Shown here: in pieces, positions 9,301 to 18,347 of the stretch
Numbering within the stretch: position 1 is the first letter of the stretch
Layout: the number at the start of each line of letters is the position of its first letter
NCBI GenBank assembly: GCA_033064195.1
Contig: JARBJD010000687.1
Span: 1-23,647 of the forward strand
Source of the DNA: Blattamonas nauphoetae
Taxonomy: Eukaryota; Preaxostyla; Oxymonadida
Direction of reading: 5' to 3'
Length of the DNA stretch: 23,647 nucleotides
Notes under the pieces: model-generated
Seen by the model: the letters and a program-made list of their open reading frames with translations, nothing else
Database searches by the model: none
What the model was told of the DNA's origin: nothing
Position numbers and translations under genes: made by a program

Positions 9301-12275
9301 TAATACCGAGTCCCAAACTCCAGCTGCCCTTTCAGTTTCGTCGCGTCGTCCTCACGAGGATACAGTTTAACTGAAATCGGTTCAATCTTTCCATTCGTGT
9401 TCGTTCTCAACACAAGTGTCTTCTCGTGCACAGTTTCTCCTTCCCCAACTATCGACTCCACCACCATCGAATAGTCTGTGTTCGCAGAAAGAGCGTGCGT
9501 TTCAAATGAAAGTTCAATTCGTGTCTTTTCTGCATCTGTGAACTCGCTCCCTGTCATTTTCGTCAATCGGCAAGGCTCATCGGGAACTGAGAACCCAACC
9601 TTCTTGTTCACTACTCCTTCCACTCCTCCCACAACAATCCCAACTATCGCGTAACTCGACCCATATGAAATACGAGCAGCGGACACTCCGAAGATCTCCT
9701 CAGTGTGCGAGAACCGACCCGATTCACTTCCCGAAGACGGTGTGAGTGTCCCAACCAACTCAATCACTCCTCCAGACAACACTCCCGATGACGACTCTTT
9801 CTGCACTTTCAGTGTGTATCCCTTCCCACTCGACAAACCCACGCCCCAAAACTCCACAACTCCCGCTTTCTCCTTCGAGCCTCCCAGTGAGCAATCTGCT
9901 CCTTCAATCCGAATCGGCTCTTGAGGTGTGGTGAACCTGACAAGTTGGGCGAGCTCAATCTCGAGGTCCTCACTTGGACTCCTTCTCACAACTCTCATCA
10001 CTTCGTATTCTTTCTCCCAATCCAATCTACCCACTGCTGTCGATGGATACATCGGGGCTGTTCCATGAAGTGTGGAAGAGCTCACCCATGTCAGTGACAT
10101 CTCTCTCTCTGCTCCATCTTGCCCCTTGTTGAACTTCATCACATAATCGCTTTCCTCTAAACACCATCCACTCACGACAACGAGACTGCTGTTGGCATCG
10201 TTGAGTGAACATTCACAGTTCAGAATGGTTGGAGGAGGGAAGAGCGAAGAACTGACGGAATAGTTGAGAACTGTGTAATCTGCTTTCGGCAGGATTCCAC
10301 TTGGTCCTGATGAGACAACAGCTGTTCCTGTTTGGCTCGGCACTGATTCTGTTCCGAACACGACATGGACGAGGCGAGGCACAATCAGTCCATCCAGCAG
10401 AATCCCCATCGTCCCTCCAATCGCTGTTGACGCTGTCACAGTCACAGTGGCAAGCATTCTGTCCTCGTTGAACTGGATGTCGACGTCTTAGATTGTCGGT
10501 GTAGATGTGAGCTGTGGGATAAACTTGGTGTTGGTGACGGGTCCAGTGAAAAAATACACGTTGGGCGATCCTGATGTGGAATCGCAGTTTGTGAACATGT
10601 CAGAAGAAATCTCGGAGGCTGAAACATCACTCAAGAAGACATCACGCCCATTGGGATGACCCGCTGACGAACACTGTCGAAACTGTACGAAGAAGAACTG
10701 GAAGATTGTTGTGTAGTGGATGCCCACAGCCCCAGTGTAGTATTCTGCGGAGCAGAGGACGAAAGCGCTGTTGAAGAGGATGCTGTGCGTGCGGGTGTAG
10801 AGGGTGAGGGCTCCGTCGTATTGGGCACTTGATTTCTCAAAGAAACTGTCAGCGATTGTGACTCGCGTGCCATCCACGAAGACACTTCCGGCAAAATTGT
10901 TCCCTGTCCCAACTGATTTGCATTCTGAAAATGAAGAACGCACAAGCAGGAACGATTGATCATCGCCGTCTAGTCCCCAGATGCATATTGCTCCTCCGTC
11001 GTTGTCATCGGATGTACATTTGCAGTTCTGGAAGAAGCAATCCTTCACAGAGAGGGAAGGTGAGGAATTGATGATGTAGACGGCTGCTCCTCCTGCATTT
11101 CCATCTTCGTCGGTGACTGTCATATCTTTGAAGGTGCAGAGTGAGTACGAGACAAGAGTGACGGTGGAAGAGGAGTCGAAAGTTTTGCGGCCGATGGTTG
11201 TCTGAGTGATGTTCGCGTTGATGAAGGACGGGTTGGTGTTCCCTTCGCGTCGGCATTCGCTGAACGACGTGTTCACACATCTCAAGTTCCCTCCCAAGTT
11301 CACATCCATCATCGCTGTCCCACTGTTGTGGTTCGTGCTCCGACAGATCGAGCATCCAACCACTCGCTGATTCACTCCTCCCCCTAAAAGCTGTTCTCTC
11401 CTTCTCTCCACTCTTCTGCTTGTCATATTCACCAGCGAGCTTCCCAGAAGTGTTGTCTCCATTCGAAGCGAGTGTGGTGCGTCGATGAGTGGTGGTTCTT
11501 CTGCCAGCCCGAACGAGAAGAGAGGGCCAGTTCCAGCTGAGAACGACGTCGAGACGAAGACAAGGCCCGCTCCGACAACAGACACGCCTGCTCTAGCATC
11601 CAACGAGAGATCATCTAAATGTGAGTTGCGGGAAGATGAGAGGTTGGTAGGTGGGCGGAGAATTCCGACGAGAGGCGGCAGGGCGCATGTTTTCGAGAGG
11701 TGAGTCACGCCGATTAGCGAAATGGATGACATCGGCTGGCAGGTTTCGTATTCGAACATTCTGACCATAAATGGCGAATTAATCCCGTTTGATGAGATTG
11801 TACTTGATGCAAAAAGAACTTGGGAGCCTGAGATCGAACAGAGCCCATCTCTTCCCGAGTTGCAGTTCACATGGACGACTTTCACAGAAAATGTGCTATT
11901 TGAGACATCAAACATAAATAGCGATGTAGTCGCTCCTTCCTTGGTCTGTTGTTCCGATTTTGGGTTCCGAGAAATGGATGAATCGTGATTTCGTGATGAG
12001 AGTGGATGTTCAGATCGGTGATTGATGTCATGATGGAACAACAAGGAGGTTTTATTTCCAATCAGCGAGAGATCTTCGGAGCGGACTTGGATTGTGGATG
12101 AGACTGTGAGGTCATTCGGGAGATGAACAATCTCCGATCCCGCCATTCTGTTGTGGAAGTTCCCAACAACATTCTTGCTCAAATAGCTTGATAAAGAAGC
12201 TTGGTAATCATAGATTGGACTTTGTGCAGTCTGGAAGACTTGAAGAACGATCAGGACGTGGATCATCAATCGCAT
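6354..12275 (-). CDS. Large surface protein: beta-helix, IPT-like repeats, TM helix, pseudokinase tail
   Basis: One frame of about 1,973 codons is interrupted once by an in-frame TAA at 10488-10490. I start it at the ATG at 12275, which opens a signal peptide (MRLMIHVLIVLQVFQTAQS); the open frame upstream to 12659 belongs to other material. Order: right-handed beta-helix-like repeats of the Pmp type with GGA(I/V) turns (to about residue 590); about six beta-sandwich repeats resembling IPT/E-set domains, each opening with a PDEP or TPQEP motif (about 610-1190); a second beta-helix (about 1220-1510); transmembrane helix near 1599-1624 followed by RRKK; an acidic linker; then a kinase remnant with RWQAPEE at 1854-1860, FRLGLVLWEIETG and a C-lobe ending in NPDERPSVDSII. 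The glycine loop, VAIK lysine, HRD and DFG motifs are absent, so the tail is a probable pseudokinase. It is likely a cell-surface receptor-like protein, ending at TGA 6354-6356. Confidence 0.75.
10488..10490 (-). other. In-frame TAA inside the surface-protein gene
   Basis: On the minus strand the frame reads ...STPTI, TAA, then DVDIQFNEDRMLATVTV. Both sides are in the same frame and the sequence after the stop reads as the natural start of the first beta-sandwich repeat. No GT-AG pair close by would remove it. The choices are a recent pseudogenising substitution, a base-call error, read-through, or two genes, of which the second would lack a signal peptide. Confidence 0.85.
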
Positions 12276-12454
12276 TGGTTTCGAGTTGATCCAACGGCCC
12301 TTCATCAGATGAATCAACAGAGGACTTGTCTTCGTTTTGGGAATCTCACGAAAAATTGAAAAAAAGTCACAATAGTATTGTAAACTGAAAACCCATTGGA
12401 GATGAAGTGAAGAAATACTGATTAAAGCCCGAGATGATGTTATTTTGCTGGACT

Positions 12455-12527
12455 GTTTCAGTATCGGAGAGCAATCCATTGAAAACGGGAGCCGAGGGTC
12501 AGTCAATTCTGGGGAAGTACGATCCAT
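12455..12527 (-). pseudogene. 5' remnant of an armadillo-like (DCSPFLxW) gene
   Basis: Read on the minus strand, this segment gives MDRTSPELTDPRLPFSMDCS then PILK. It matches the start of copy B (MSLTRVPFSLDCSPFLHW) in order and spacing, and the DNA around 12481 resembles 17216-17235. The homology ends within about 25 residues. It sits about 180 bp upstream of the signal-peptide ATG of the surface gene and in the same frame, so automated gene calls may wrongly fuse it to that gene. Confidence 0.5.
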
Positions 12528-12721
12528 CGACCCATTTCCTTCCAGAGAGGAGTAATGTGAGAGTGACGACTTTCGAGCGAGACGGGTGAGTGAGAATCTC
12601 AATCGTTCCTTCGGATATCGCCTTGGTGTGCGATGCCATCCCATAAAGATCACGTACAAACAGTTTGTTGTCCAAAAGAAGTCACAAGCAGGTCAGAAGG
12701 TTGTTTGGCTCTTGTCTGTTT

Positions 12722-14177
12722 CTATTTCCGTTTAGGAAGGTTCATGCCCAGCAGAATGCTCCATTCTATCCATTTCTCAACGATCCATTCTCCAAAGTTA
12801 GTGCTTTTGTTAGATCGTAGCTTTCCCTCAATCACATCTTCGATGCCCTCCATTCTCAACTGTCCCTGCACAAGCTGCAACATCTCACGCCGATTTCTCC
12901 TTATTTCGTTCCATTCCTGCTGGGTATCGACCATATGACATATGAAATTCCAGATTGAGAATACATTTTCGAACAATCTGTCACTCCGGCTTCCGGTTCT
13001 TGGGTCTTGCCAAATTGAGGTAAGGTTAGATCGTCGGTGTTTTGCGAATTGAGGTTAATGATGAAGGGAAACAAGTTACGAAAATGAGATAGGAGAAACA
13101 AGGGACAGTATTTGAAGTGAAAGCTGTTGTGAGGTCTGAATTTGGTGATGATCGGAGTGAATTATGGGTTCGCAAGCCACAGTTCTCACCAACTATAGCT
13201 GAACACCGATCACTAAATCATTGATTCAATTTGAGAAGTTCTGAACTGCAGTTTTGTGAAGTGGAGAAAAACTGAAATGGAGTTAAATCTATGTATTGTC
13301 TGATCGCACCCTTTATTCCTTGTTACAAGACCCAAGAACCGGAAGTCGGAGTGACAGATGACAGACAACTTCCGATTGTGAGAAAGACTGGCATATCAAG
13401 AATAAAGTTCATTATCGGTTGATAACACGGTGATATTTGGATGAGTCTCGAAAGAAAATGCATGAATTCATTTGAGAGCTCACCAACGGTGATCGAATAG
13501 CGATTCACGCACAAATGCCAAATATACTTCTCCGAAGGTGCCACAACTTGCTTCAAAACCGTTTCGTGAACAGCTTGTTGTTCATTCCCATCTTCAGTTT
13601 GGAGTCTTGCGAGACCATCCGGAGTTGTGAACCACAGAGAGCATGAGATGATATTCATGACGTTGATGTGGATATTTTCTGCTTTCGTGAATGAAAGTGA
13701 CGGGAGATTGAGAGTGTCGATGATTTGAGGGATCAGATCAGCTTTGACGAGGGTAAGATGGTGTTTCGGTGAACACCAATTAATTAGATGTCTGAGCATC
13801 CCCACTGCTGCTGTGACGATTGGCTGATTGGGTGAAGAAAAGAGCACCACAAGAGACTGTACGAAGTTGGTCGACGAATCATCAGTTGAAGATGTATCGC
13901 TGCCGAGAAAAGCATCTGCTGATTCTCGTGATAACGGTCTCACAGATTCAAGAAATTTTTCAGCTTTGGTCTCCAGAAAGACATCAAAAGCAGGTTTGGA
14001 CTTTACAGTGGCAACAAGAGACCGAAAGACAACAACCCGTTCCTGAACAGAGTCAAGCTCTTTCTCATTCCAATTTAGGAAAGGAGAACAATCGGGATAA
14101 GATGAAAAATAGTCAGAAGAGATAGCAGGGCAAGGAGAATTAGTAAAGGAGGACGTCTTCGTGTAAATCGTGGTCAT
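12722..14177 (-). pseudogene. Armadillo-like repeat protein, copy A, split by a transposon
   Basis: This is a paralog of copy B. I take the first ATG as 14177 (MTTIYTKTSS), since the open frame just upstream has no ATG. The 5' part (14177-13358) contains PDCSPFLNW, the VVFRSLVATVKS helix, LVKADLIPQIIDTLN and YIWHLCVNRYSI, ending at MPVFLTIGSCLS. The 3' part (12977-12722) resumes with LFENVFSIWNF and ends GMNLPKRK then TAG. The two parts lie in different frames, separated by the 380-bp element at 12978-13357. The break falls inside the family's 'PVFLTIxSxLxxxExDxSIxxF' segment. As the DNA stands, the product would stop within the element after SSVTPTSGSWVL, losing about 85 C-terminal residues. 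The family is helical and probably cytosolic; its function is unknown. Confidence 0.75.
12978..13357. mobile_element. 380-bp MITE-like TIR element inserted in copy A
   Basis: The two ends are inverted repeats of 32 bp with one mismatch, beginning CTGTCACTCCGGCTTCCGGT at 12978 and complementary at 13326-13357. Both sides are flanked by AT, a possible 2-bp target duplication. The interior (13010-13325) has no open frame of note, so the element is non-autonomous. Removing the element with one AT (382 bp) joins the two halves of the host gene in one frame and restores the family sequence SCLSLFENVFSIWNF. This supports insertion at precisely this point. The superfamily is uncertain: a 2-bp duplication recalls Tc1/mariner, but that group uses TA. 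Confidence 0.75.
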
Positions 14178-14208
14178 TCTTTCGGATTCTGTGACCAATC
14201 ACTCCTTA

Positions 14209-14345
14209 TGGGTCAGAAGAAAAAAGCGCGAAACCAAGAGATTGAGATGAAAAAACCGTCCAAAATGAAGAACTAAACATCGTATCGTGATTAGTGAGAC
14301 GATACAGGACTGAAGTGCAAACTTTGAACGAGACAAACGTGTTGA
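14209..14345 (-). promoter_or_regulatory. Upstream region shared by armadillo-like copies
   Basis: The segment starting gggtcagaaga at 14209 and running to about 14345 is similar to 18219-18347, beyond the foldback element upstream of copy B. Shared blocks include gggtcagaaga, gagattgagatgaaaaa and an A-rich tttaaa-containing stretch. It lies directly 5' of copy A, so it is the ancestral 5' flank, probably including the promoter, of this paralog family. No individual element can be named. Confidence 0.4.
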
Positions 14346-15182
14346 TGATTTAAAAAAGATGATGAATGACGGGGGAACGAGCAAGACCACGCAAGAGTGC
14401 GGCCCGACAGCGGAGATATGTTGATGAACACATCCTGCTCTTCTGCTCAGCGTAATGACGGCAAAGCGATGTGGAGGAGGATGTCGGGGAAAGATGCGAA
14501 TCAGAAGTTGACAAGTCGAGAAAGAGGAACACAGCTCGGCTGAACAGTTCGTGAGTTTGCTCCAGGATTCTGTCGAGATGGAGAGGAGGAGCAGGAAGAG
14601 TGTGTTGTCCAGCAGAAGACACGAAAAGCGACCGTCACACAACAAGTCTTGACGCGGAGGTGAGAGTGCGTGAAGAAGAAGTGAAAATGGACGAAAGTGG
14701 AAAGGAGAGGGGTTTCGATTGTTCATCCTTAACACAGTTCGATGTTGGCAGATAAGATTCAGGCGAATGATTTGGAGTCGGAAGGGAGCCAGCAGATCGG
14801 GAGGAAGAAGATGAGAGGAATGGCGATTCTGTTCTGTGCAAGGCATGTATGTCGAAGAGCCATTGGGATCAGCAAACCAGTCGGCACCACACACAACCAC
14901 GCTCTCTCGTCGCCACTTCAAATCGAAGCGATGTTCCTCGCGAGCAGAGTGTGGGAGAAGTGGTCCACAATGTCCGAGTCAACGTTCCTGCTGGTGCGAT
15001 TGAGCAGCCAGCCGACGAAGCTGCGGAAGAGTCGATGACAGTGACTGGCGAGCAGAGGAAGGCGTCAGTGAGTGTGGAGATGAACATTCTGTTGTGGTTG
15101 CGAGTGGGATCTGTTGAAGCTCTTCCGACACGCCTCCACCAAACATGAACACCTGCCTCCCGACAAGAAGCACACTCCCACT
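14346..15182. other. Degenerate region, no gene supported
   Basis: Minus-strand open frames here (for example 14635-14841 and 14350-14622) are Ser/Leu/Arg-rich with no domain. One minus-strand stretch near 14932-15044 reads LFRSFVGWLLNRTSRNVDSD and then HFSHTLLARNIASI before a stop, which is protein-like but unassigned. I read the region as decayed coding sequence linked to the surface-protein relic immediately to the right. Confidence 0.35.
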
Positions 15183-15580
15183 TCAAATCTGTCCGCTCGC
15201 TGTCCGGACTTCGTACTTGGCGTCAGACGAGTCGAGGGTGAGTTCAGACACTTGGCAAGACGTCCAGAGCAGCCAATGCGCGTCCCCATCCAATGCGCTC
15301 ATCCTGACAATCCCATCCTCCATCGCAATCGTGCAAGAAGCGACATCGATTGGGGTTTTGGGGAAGGCAGAGGTAGCGAAGGAGAGGCAAGTGGCGAAGA
15401 CGAAGTGTTGGTCGGGCGAGTATTCCGAAGCGAGGATGATGTGGTCGACAGTCAGGATCGATCCGTCGGTCTCCCTCAGGACAGCGCAGACGAGAAGGGG
15501 GAACGCTCTTCGCTTGCAATTTCGATGGTTTTCGTCCAAATCGTGTGTTGCTCTCGAACGACAAGGGATGGCTCTGTGAG
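15183..15580 (-). pseudogene. Relic of a beta-helix surface-protein gene
   Basis: The minus strand reads EPSLVVREQHTIWTKTIEIA followed by SEERSPFSSAL, and in a second frame ETDGSILTVDHIILASEYSP, FVFATCLSFATSAF and CTIAMEDGIVRMSALDG. This parallels the second beta-helix of the large surface gene, where EPSLIVPSSFSLDSL is followed by GFLELRNVDVWLESSDPSFVF. The frame change near 15480 and the absence of a start and a membrane segment indicate a decayed paralog. The plus-strand 229-codon open frame over the same stretch is its shadow. Confidence 0.45.
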
Positions 15581-15766
15581 AGTGCATGTTGTGCGGGTTG
15601 TCGAGGGGCATCTTGATCAGATGACCAGCAATTGTTCCGGTGTGCACTCCGCCGCAGAGCGAGAGAAGGAGTTGTCAGTGGTCAGAGGCGGAATCGCAGC
15701 AGAACATCGATTGATGGTTGACAAGATCGAGTTGCAAGGGACGCCGTGTTGGTCGCGTGTCAGGCA

Positions 15767-15900
15767 TTCCACAGTTCGATGTTCTCATCAATTTCGCATT
15801 TAGATGTCGTGTTGCCTTCGTCAGCATCGTCAGAATCAAGAAGAACATCCTCTTCAACTCCATTGGTTCCGAGTCTGTCCCTTTCGCCGCCAAATCCTAA
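15767..15900 (-). pseudogene. Short acidic coding relic
   Basis: The minus strand gives GTNGVEEDVLLDSDDADEGN followed by TTSKCEIDENIELWNA and a TGA. It is strongly acidic and protein-like but starts and stops without context. It could be part of the decayed surface-protein gene that continues to the left, or an unrelated fragment. Confidence 0.25.
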
Positions 15901-16221
15901 CCACAACGAACTCGACGTTGTGCACGGCCAAGCTGGTCAGTCACGACGGAGGGGAAGAGAGTTGCGGGTGTGCGGTTAATGAACTGCGGAACCATGAAGT
16001 GAGATGTTGGAAGAGAGACAGGACGAGCCGTGAAAGTTGGGTCGCGAGAAAACGGTTGGGAACAAACTGTGATATGATGAAGGATCGTCCAGAAATCAAG
16101 ATTGGAGAGATAATATGACGTGGGGAAGATTGATGTTGCAAAAAAAACGCAAAGTGACGAGTTGGTGTTGTCCAAAAGAAGTCAGAAACAATTCGAAATG
16201 GTTGCTGGTTCTTGTCTGTAT

Positions 16222-17241
16222 CTATTCTTGTTTAGGAAGGTTCATGCCCAGCTTATTGTTCCATTCAATCGAGCTTTCAACAAGCCATTCACCAAATGTT
16301 GTGTCTTTGTCGTTTAGCAGCTTGTCCTCAACCACATCTTCGATGCCCTCCATTCTCAACATTCGATTCACTATCTTCCCCATCTGTCGCTCTTCTCCCC
16401 TTGTTTCGTTCCATTCCTGCTGGAAAGTGTCCATGCCTAACGGAAAATAATGGATAGATTCATCAACTTCGAAGAATGTGAGAGAGCTTGCGATCGTGAG
16501 AACTACTGGCATATGAAGAACAAAATCCATTGTTGGTTGATAGTATGGACATATTCCGAGGAGTTGGGTGAGGAGAACCATAAAACACGTGGATAGGTCT
16601 CCATCGACGATCGAAGAGCGGTTCACGCACAAATGCGAAATGTACTGCTCCGAAGGCGCCAGAACTTGCTGTAAGATCGTCTTGTGAACAGCTTGTTGTC
16701 CATCGTGATCTTCAATTTCGAGTTGTTCGAGATCATCCGGAGTTGCGAGGTGGAAAGAATACTGGATGTTTGTCAAGAGAAATTCGTGGATATCGACTGC
16801 TTCGGTTGGGGAAAGAGACAATGGATTGAGGACACCAATGAGTTGAGGGATCAGATCAGCTTTGACGAGTTGAAGATGGGTTTCTTGTGAACACCAATCG
16901 ATCAGATTCCCGAGTATCTTCATTGCTGCTGAGCTGATACCCTGGCTAGTTGAGGAAATAAGCACCTCAATGGACTGGACGAATTCTGTCAGAGAAGCAT
17001 CAAGAGTGTCCTCACAGTTGTCGAGAAAATCGTCGGCTGTTTCTTGATCCTCTGGATTCACTGATTCAAGAAATTTCACCACTTTTGCTTCCAGAGAGGC
17101 ATCAAGTGCAGGTTGGATCTTCAAAGTGGCAACGAGAGATCGAAAGACAACTGCCTTTTCGTGTTCAGATTCTTCTTGGTCTTCATCCCAATGCAGGAAC
17201 GGCGAGCAATCTAATGAAAACGGAACCCGAGTCAGAGACAT
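16222..17241 (-). CDS. Armadillo-like repeat protein, copy B (intact frame)
   Basis: The product has 339 residues with no signal peptide or membrane helix. DCSPFLHW lies at residues 11-18, followed by paired amphipathic helices typical of ARM/HEAT solenoids (AVVFRSLVATLK, FLDNCEDTLDASLTEFVQSI, LVKADLIPQLIGVLNPLSLS, YISHLCVNRSSIVDGDLS). The C-terminal helices read MLRMEGIEDVVEDKLLNDKD and GMNLPKQE before TAG at 16222-16224. Such solenoids usually mediate protein binding; the partner is unknown. The chosen ATG is probably not the ancestral start. In-frame sequence upstream (RYTTETATSSSAVRSA) aligns with the first residues of copy A, but no ATG remains there before the foldback element at 17327. 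Copy B may therefore have a shortened N-terminus and a replaced promoter. Confidence 0.8.
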   Translation of the reverse strand: MSLTRVPFSLDCSPFLHWDEDQEESEHEKAVVFRSLVATLKIQPALDASLEAKVVKFLESVNPEDQETADDFLDNCEDTLDASLTEFVQSIEVLISSTSQGISSAAMKILGNLIDWCSQETHLQLVKADLIPQLIGVLNPLSLSPTEAVDIHEFLLTNIQYSFHLATPDDLEQLEIEDHDGQQAVHKTILQQVLAPSEQYISHLCVNRSSIVDGDLSTCFMVLLTQLLGICPYYQPTMDFVLHMPVVLTIASSLTFFEVDESIHYFPLGMDTFQQEWNETRGEERQMGKIVNRMLRMEGIEDVVEDKLLNDKDTTFGEWLVESSIEWNNKLGMNLPKQE

Positions 17242-17326
17242 AGCAGAGCGAACAGCACTTGAGGATGTGGCTGTTTCAGTGGTATATCGGCTATTCGGAG
17301 TGATTCCGGGAAAAAAATCGATAAGG

Positions 17327-18216
17327 CAGCCACGGACAAAAGTTTACGGGCACCCAAGTCTGTATTTATGAACAGGTGGTTTTTTCTCATTTTTTCAGAA
17401 ACACTTCACAACAATGAAAGATAGTCCTTTTTGAAATATAAAACCAATCTAGTGTGGTGAAGTGAAAATCAGGAAGAGAGTTCGAGCCGACTTGGGATGA
17501 AAATTAGATGATGGCGACAAGAACACATCTCCTCTCTGTGGAAGAGGAGATGTGAGGAGGTGAGAGTGTTTCGACTCTCAAAAATTGAATGGCTCCAATC
17601 CTTGTTGAGAAAATGTTGGAGATGTCATCGAAACGAGCAAAATCTGTCTTCCGCATCTCTCCTCTACTAGCCTTGTCGACACACCAAACACTCCCTCTGA
17701 TCTTGCGAACGAAGATTACGATTTCATTTGCTTATTTGTGATGAGTTGTAGAGAGACTTCAAACGTGTCATTTTCGTCAAACTTCGTAGGAACAGCTAAT
17801 GACTGGAATCCATTGGGTGGAGACGGAATCCTCACTCTGATGATCAGAGGGAGTGTTTGGTGTGTCGACAAGGCTAGTAGAGGAGAGATGAAGAAACAAA
17901 ATTTCACTCATTTTCGTCACATCTCCACCTGAATCTCGATGAGGAGAGGAGACTGATCGTTTTCATGGGAGCAACTCACTCCACTGATCACGTCTCCTCT
18001 CCCTGAAAGAGGAGAGCAGTGTAGGTTGCCGCCACAAAATTTTCCTCCCAGGTCACTTCAAACTCTCTTCCTGATTTTCACTTCGACAGACTCTTTTTGT
18101 TCAATATTTTGGAAATTGCTGTCTTCCAATGTTGTGAAGTGTTTAATGAAAAATGAGAAAAAGTTGATTGTTCATAAACGCGAACAAGGGTGCCCGTAAA
18201 CTTTTGTCCATGACTG
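17327..18216. mobile_element. 890-bp long-TIR foldback element upstream of copy B
   Basis: The ends begin CAGCCACGGACAAAAG at 17327 and, on the other strand, CAGTCATGGACAAAAG at 18216; both continue TTTACGGGCACCC. Inverted similarity persists inward symmetrically: 12 bp at offset 74 (17401-17412 with 18131-18142), 24 bp at offset 132 (17459-17482 with 18061-18084), and weaker matches to about offset 220. AGG flanks both sides (17324-17326 and 18217-18219), a possible 3-bp target duplication. No transposase is present. The CAGTCATGGACAAAAGTTT-type end resembles Tc1/mariner termini, but the expected TA duplication is missing, so the superfamily is open. Confidence 0.75.
17655..17889. repeat. 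Inner 48-bp perfect inverted repeat
   Basis: Bases 17655-17702 are exactly complementary to 17842-17889, separated by 139 bp, nested at the centre of the foldback element. With the outer arms, almost the whole 890 bp can fold into one long hairpin. The 139-bp centre and the right inner arm on the minus strand read LPLIIRVRIPSPPNGFQSLA and VPTKFDENDTFEVSLQL, a protein-like stretch that could be captured host sequence. Confidence 0.9.
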
Positions 18217-18218
18217 AG

Positions 18219-18347
18219 GGTCAGAAGAATGCGTGAGTGAAAGAAGGAGATTGAGATGAAAAAGATGCCCAAAAAGCACAATACAAAGCAAGAAACGATA
18301 AATAAAATACGAGGGAATAATGATGGAGCTTTTTAAAGAGATGAAAT
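18219..18347 (-). promoter_or_regulatory. Displaced 5' flank of copy B
   Basis: This is similar to 14209-14345, the 5' flank of copy A, starting with the same gggtcagaaga block. In copy A the block lies about 30 bp from the gene start; here the 890-bp element separates it from copy B. This is the comparison that places the insertion in the promoter or leader region. Confidence 0.4.

Noticed and set aside
6437-9934. Many plus-strand frames of 60-176 codons across the surface gene
   Set aside because: They lie entirely inside the long minus-strand frame and have no domains or consistent codon use.
10488-10490. Reassigned genetic code with TAA/TAG as glutamine, as in some oxymonads
   Set aside because: TAG ends all three armadillo-like copies at the same family position, TAA ends the secreted protein and TGA ends the surface gene, so all three stops appear to be used normally.
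12275-12659. Start of the surface gene at 12659
   Set aside because: The upstream codons contain an armadillo-like stub and no signal sequence, while a good signal peptide begins at 12275.
12978-13357. The 380-bp segment as a spliceosomal intron of copy A
   Set aside because: GT and AG can be found near its ends, but splicing there removes 378 bp, which keeps the wrong frame. Removing 382 bp restores the family sequence, and the ends are near-perfect inverted repeats.
14199-14921. A 240-codon minus-strand frame
   Set aside because: It has no domain, has Ser/Leu/Arg composition and overlaps the conserved 5' flank of copy A, so it is unlikely to be a gene.
15114-15803. A 229-codon plus-strand frame
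   Set aside because: It is antisense to a recognisable minus-strand beta-helix relic.
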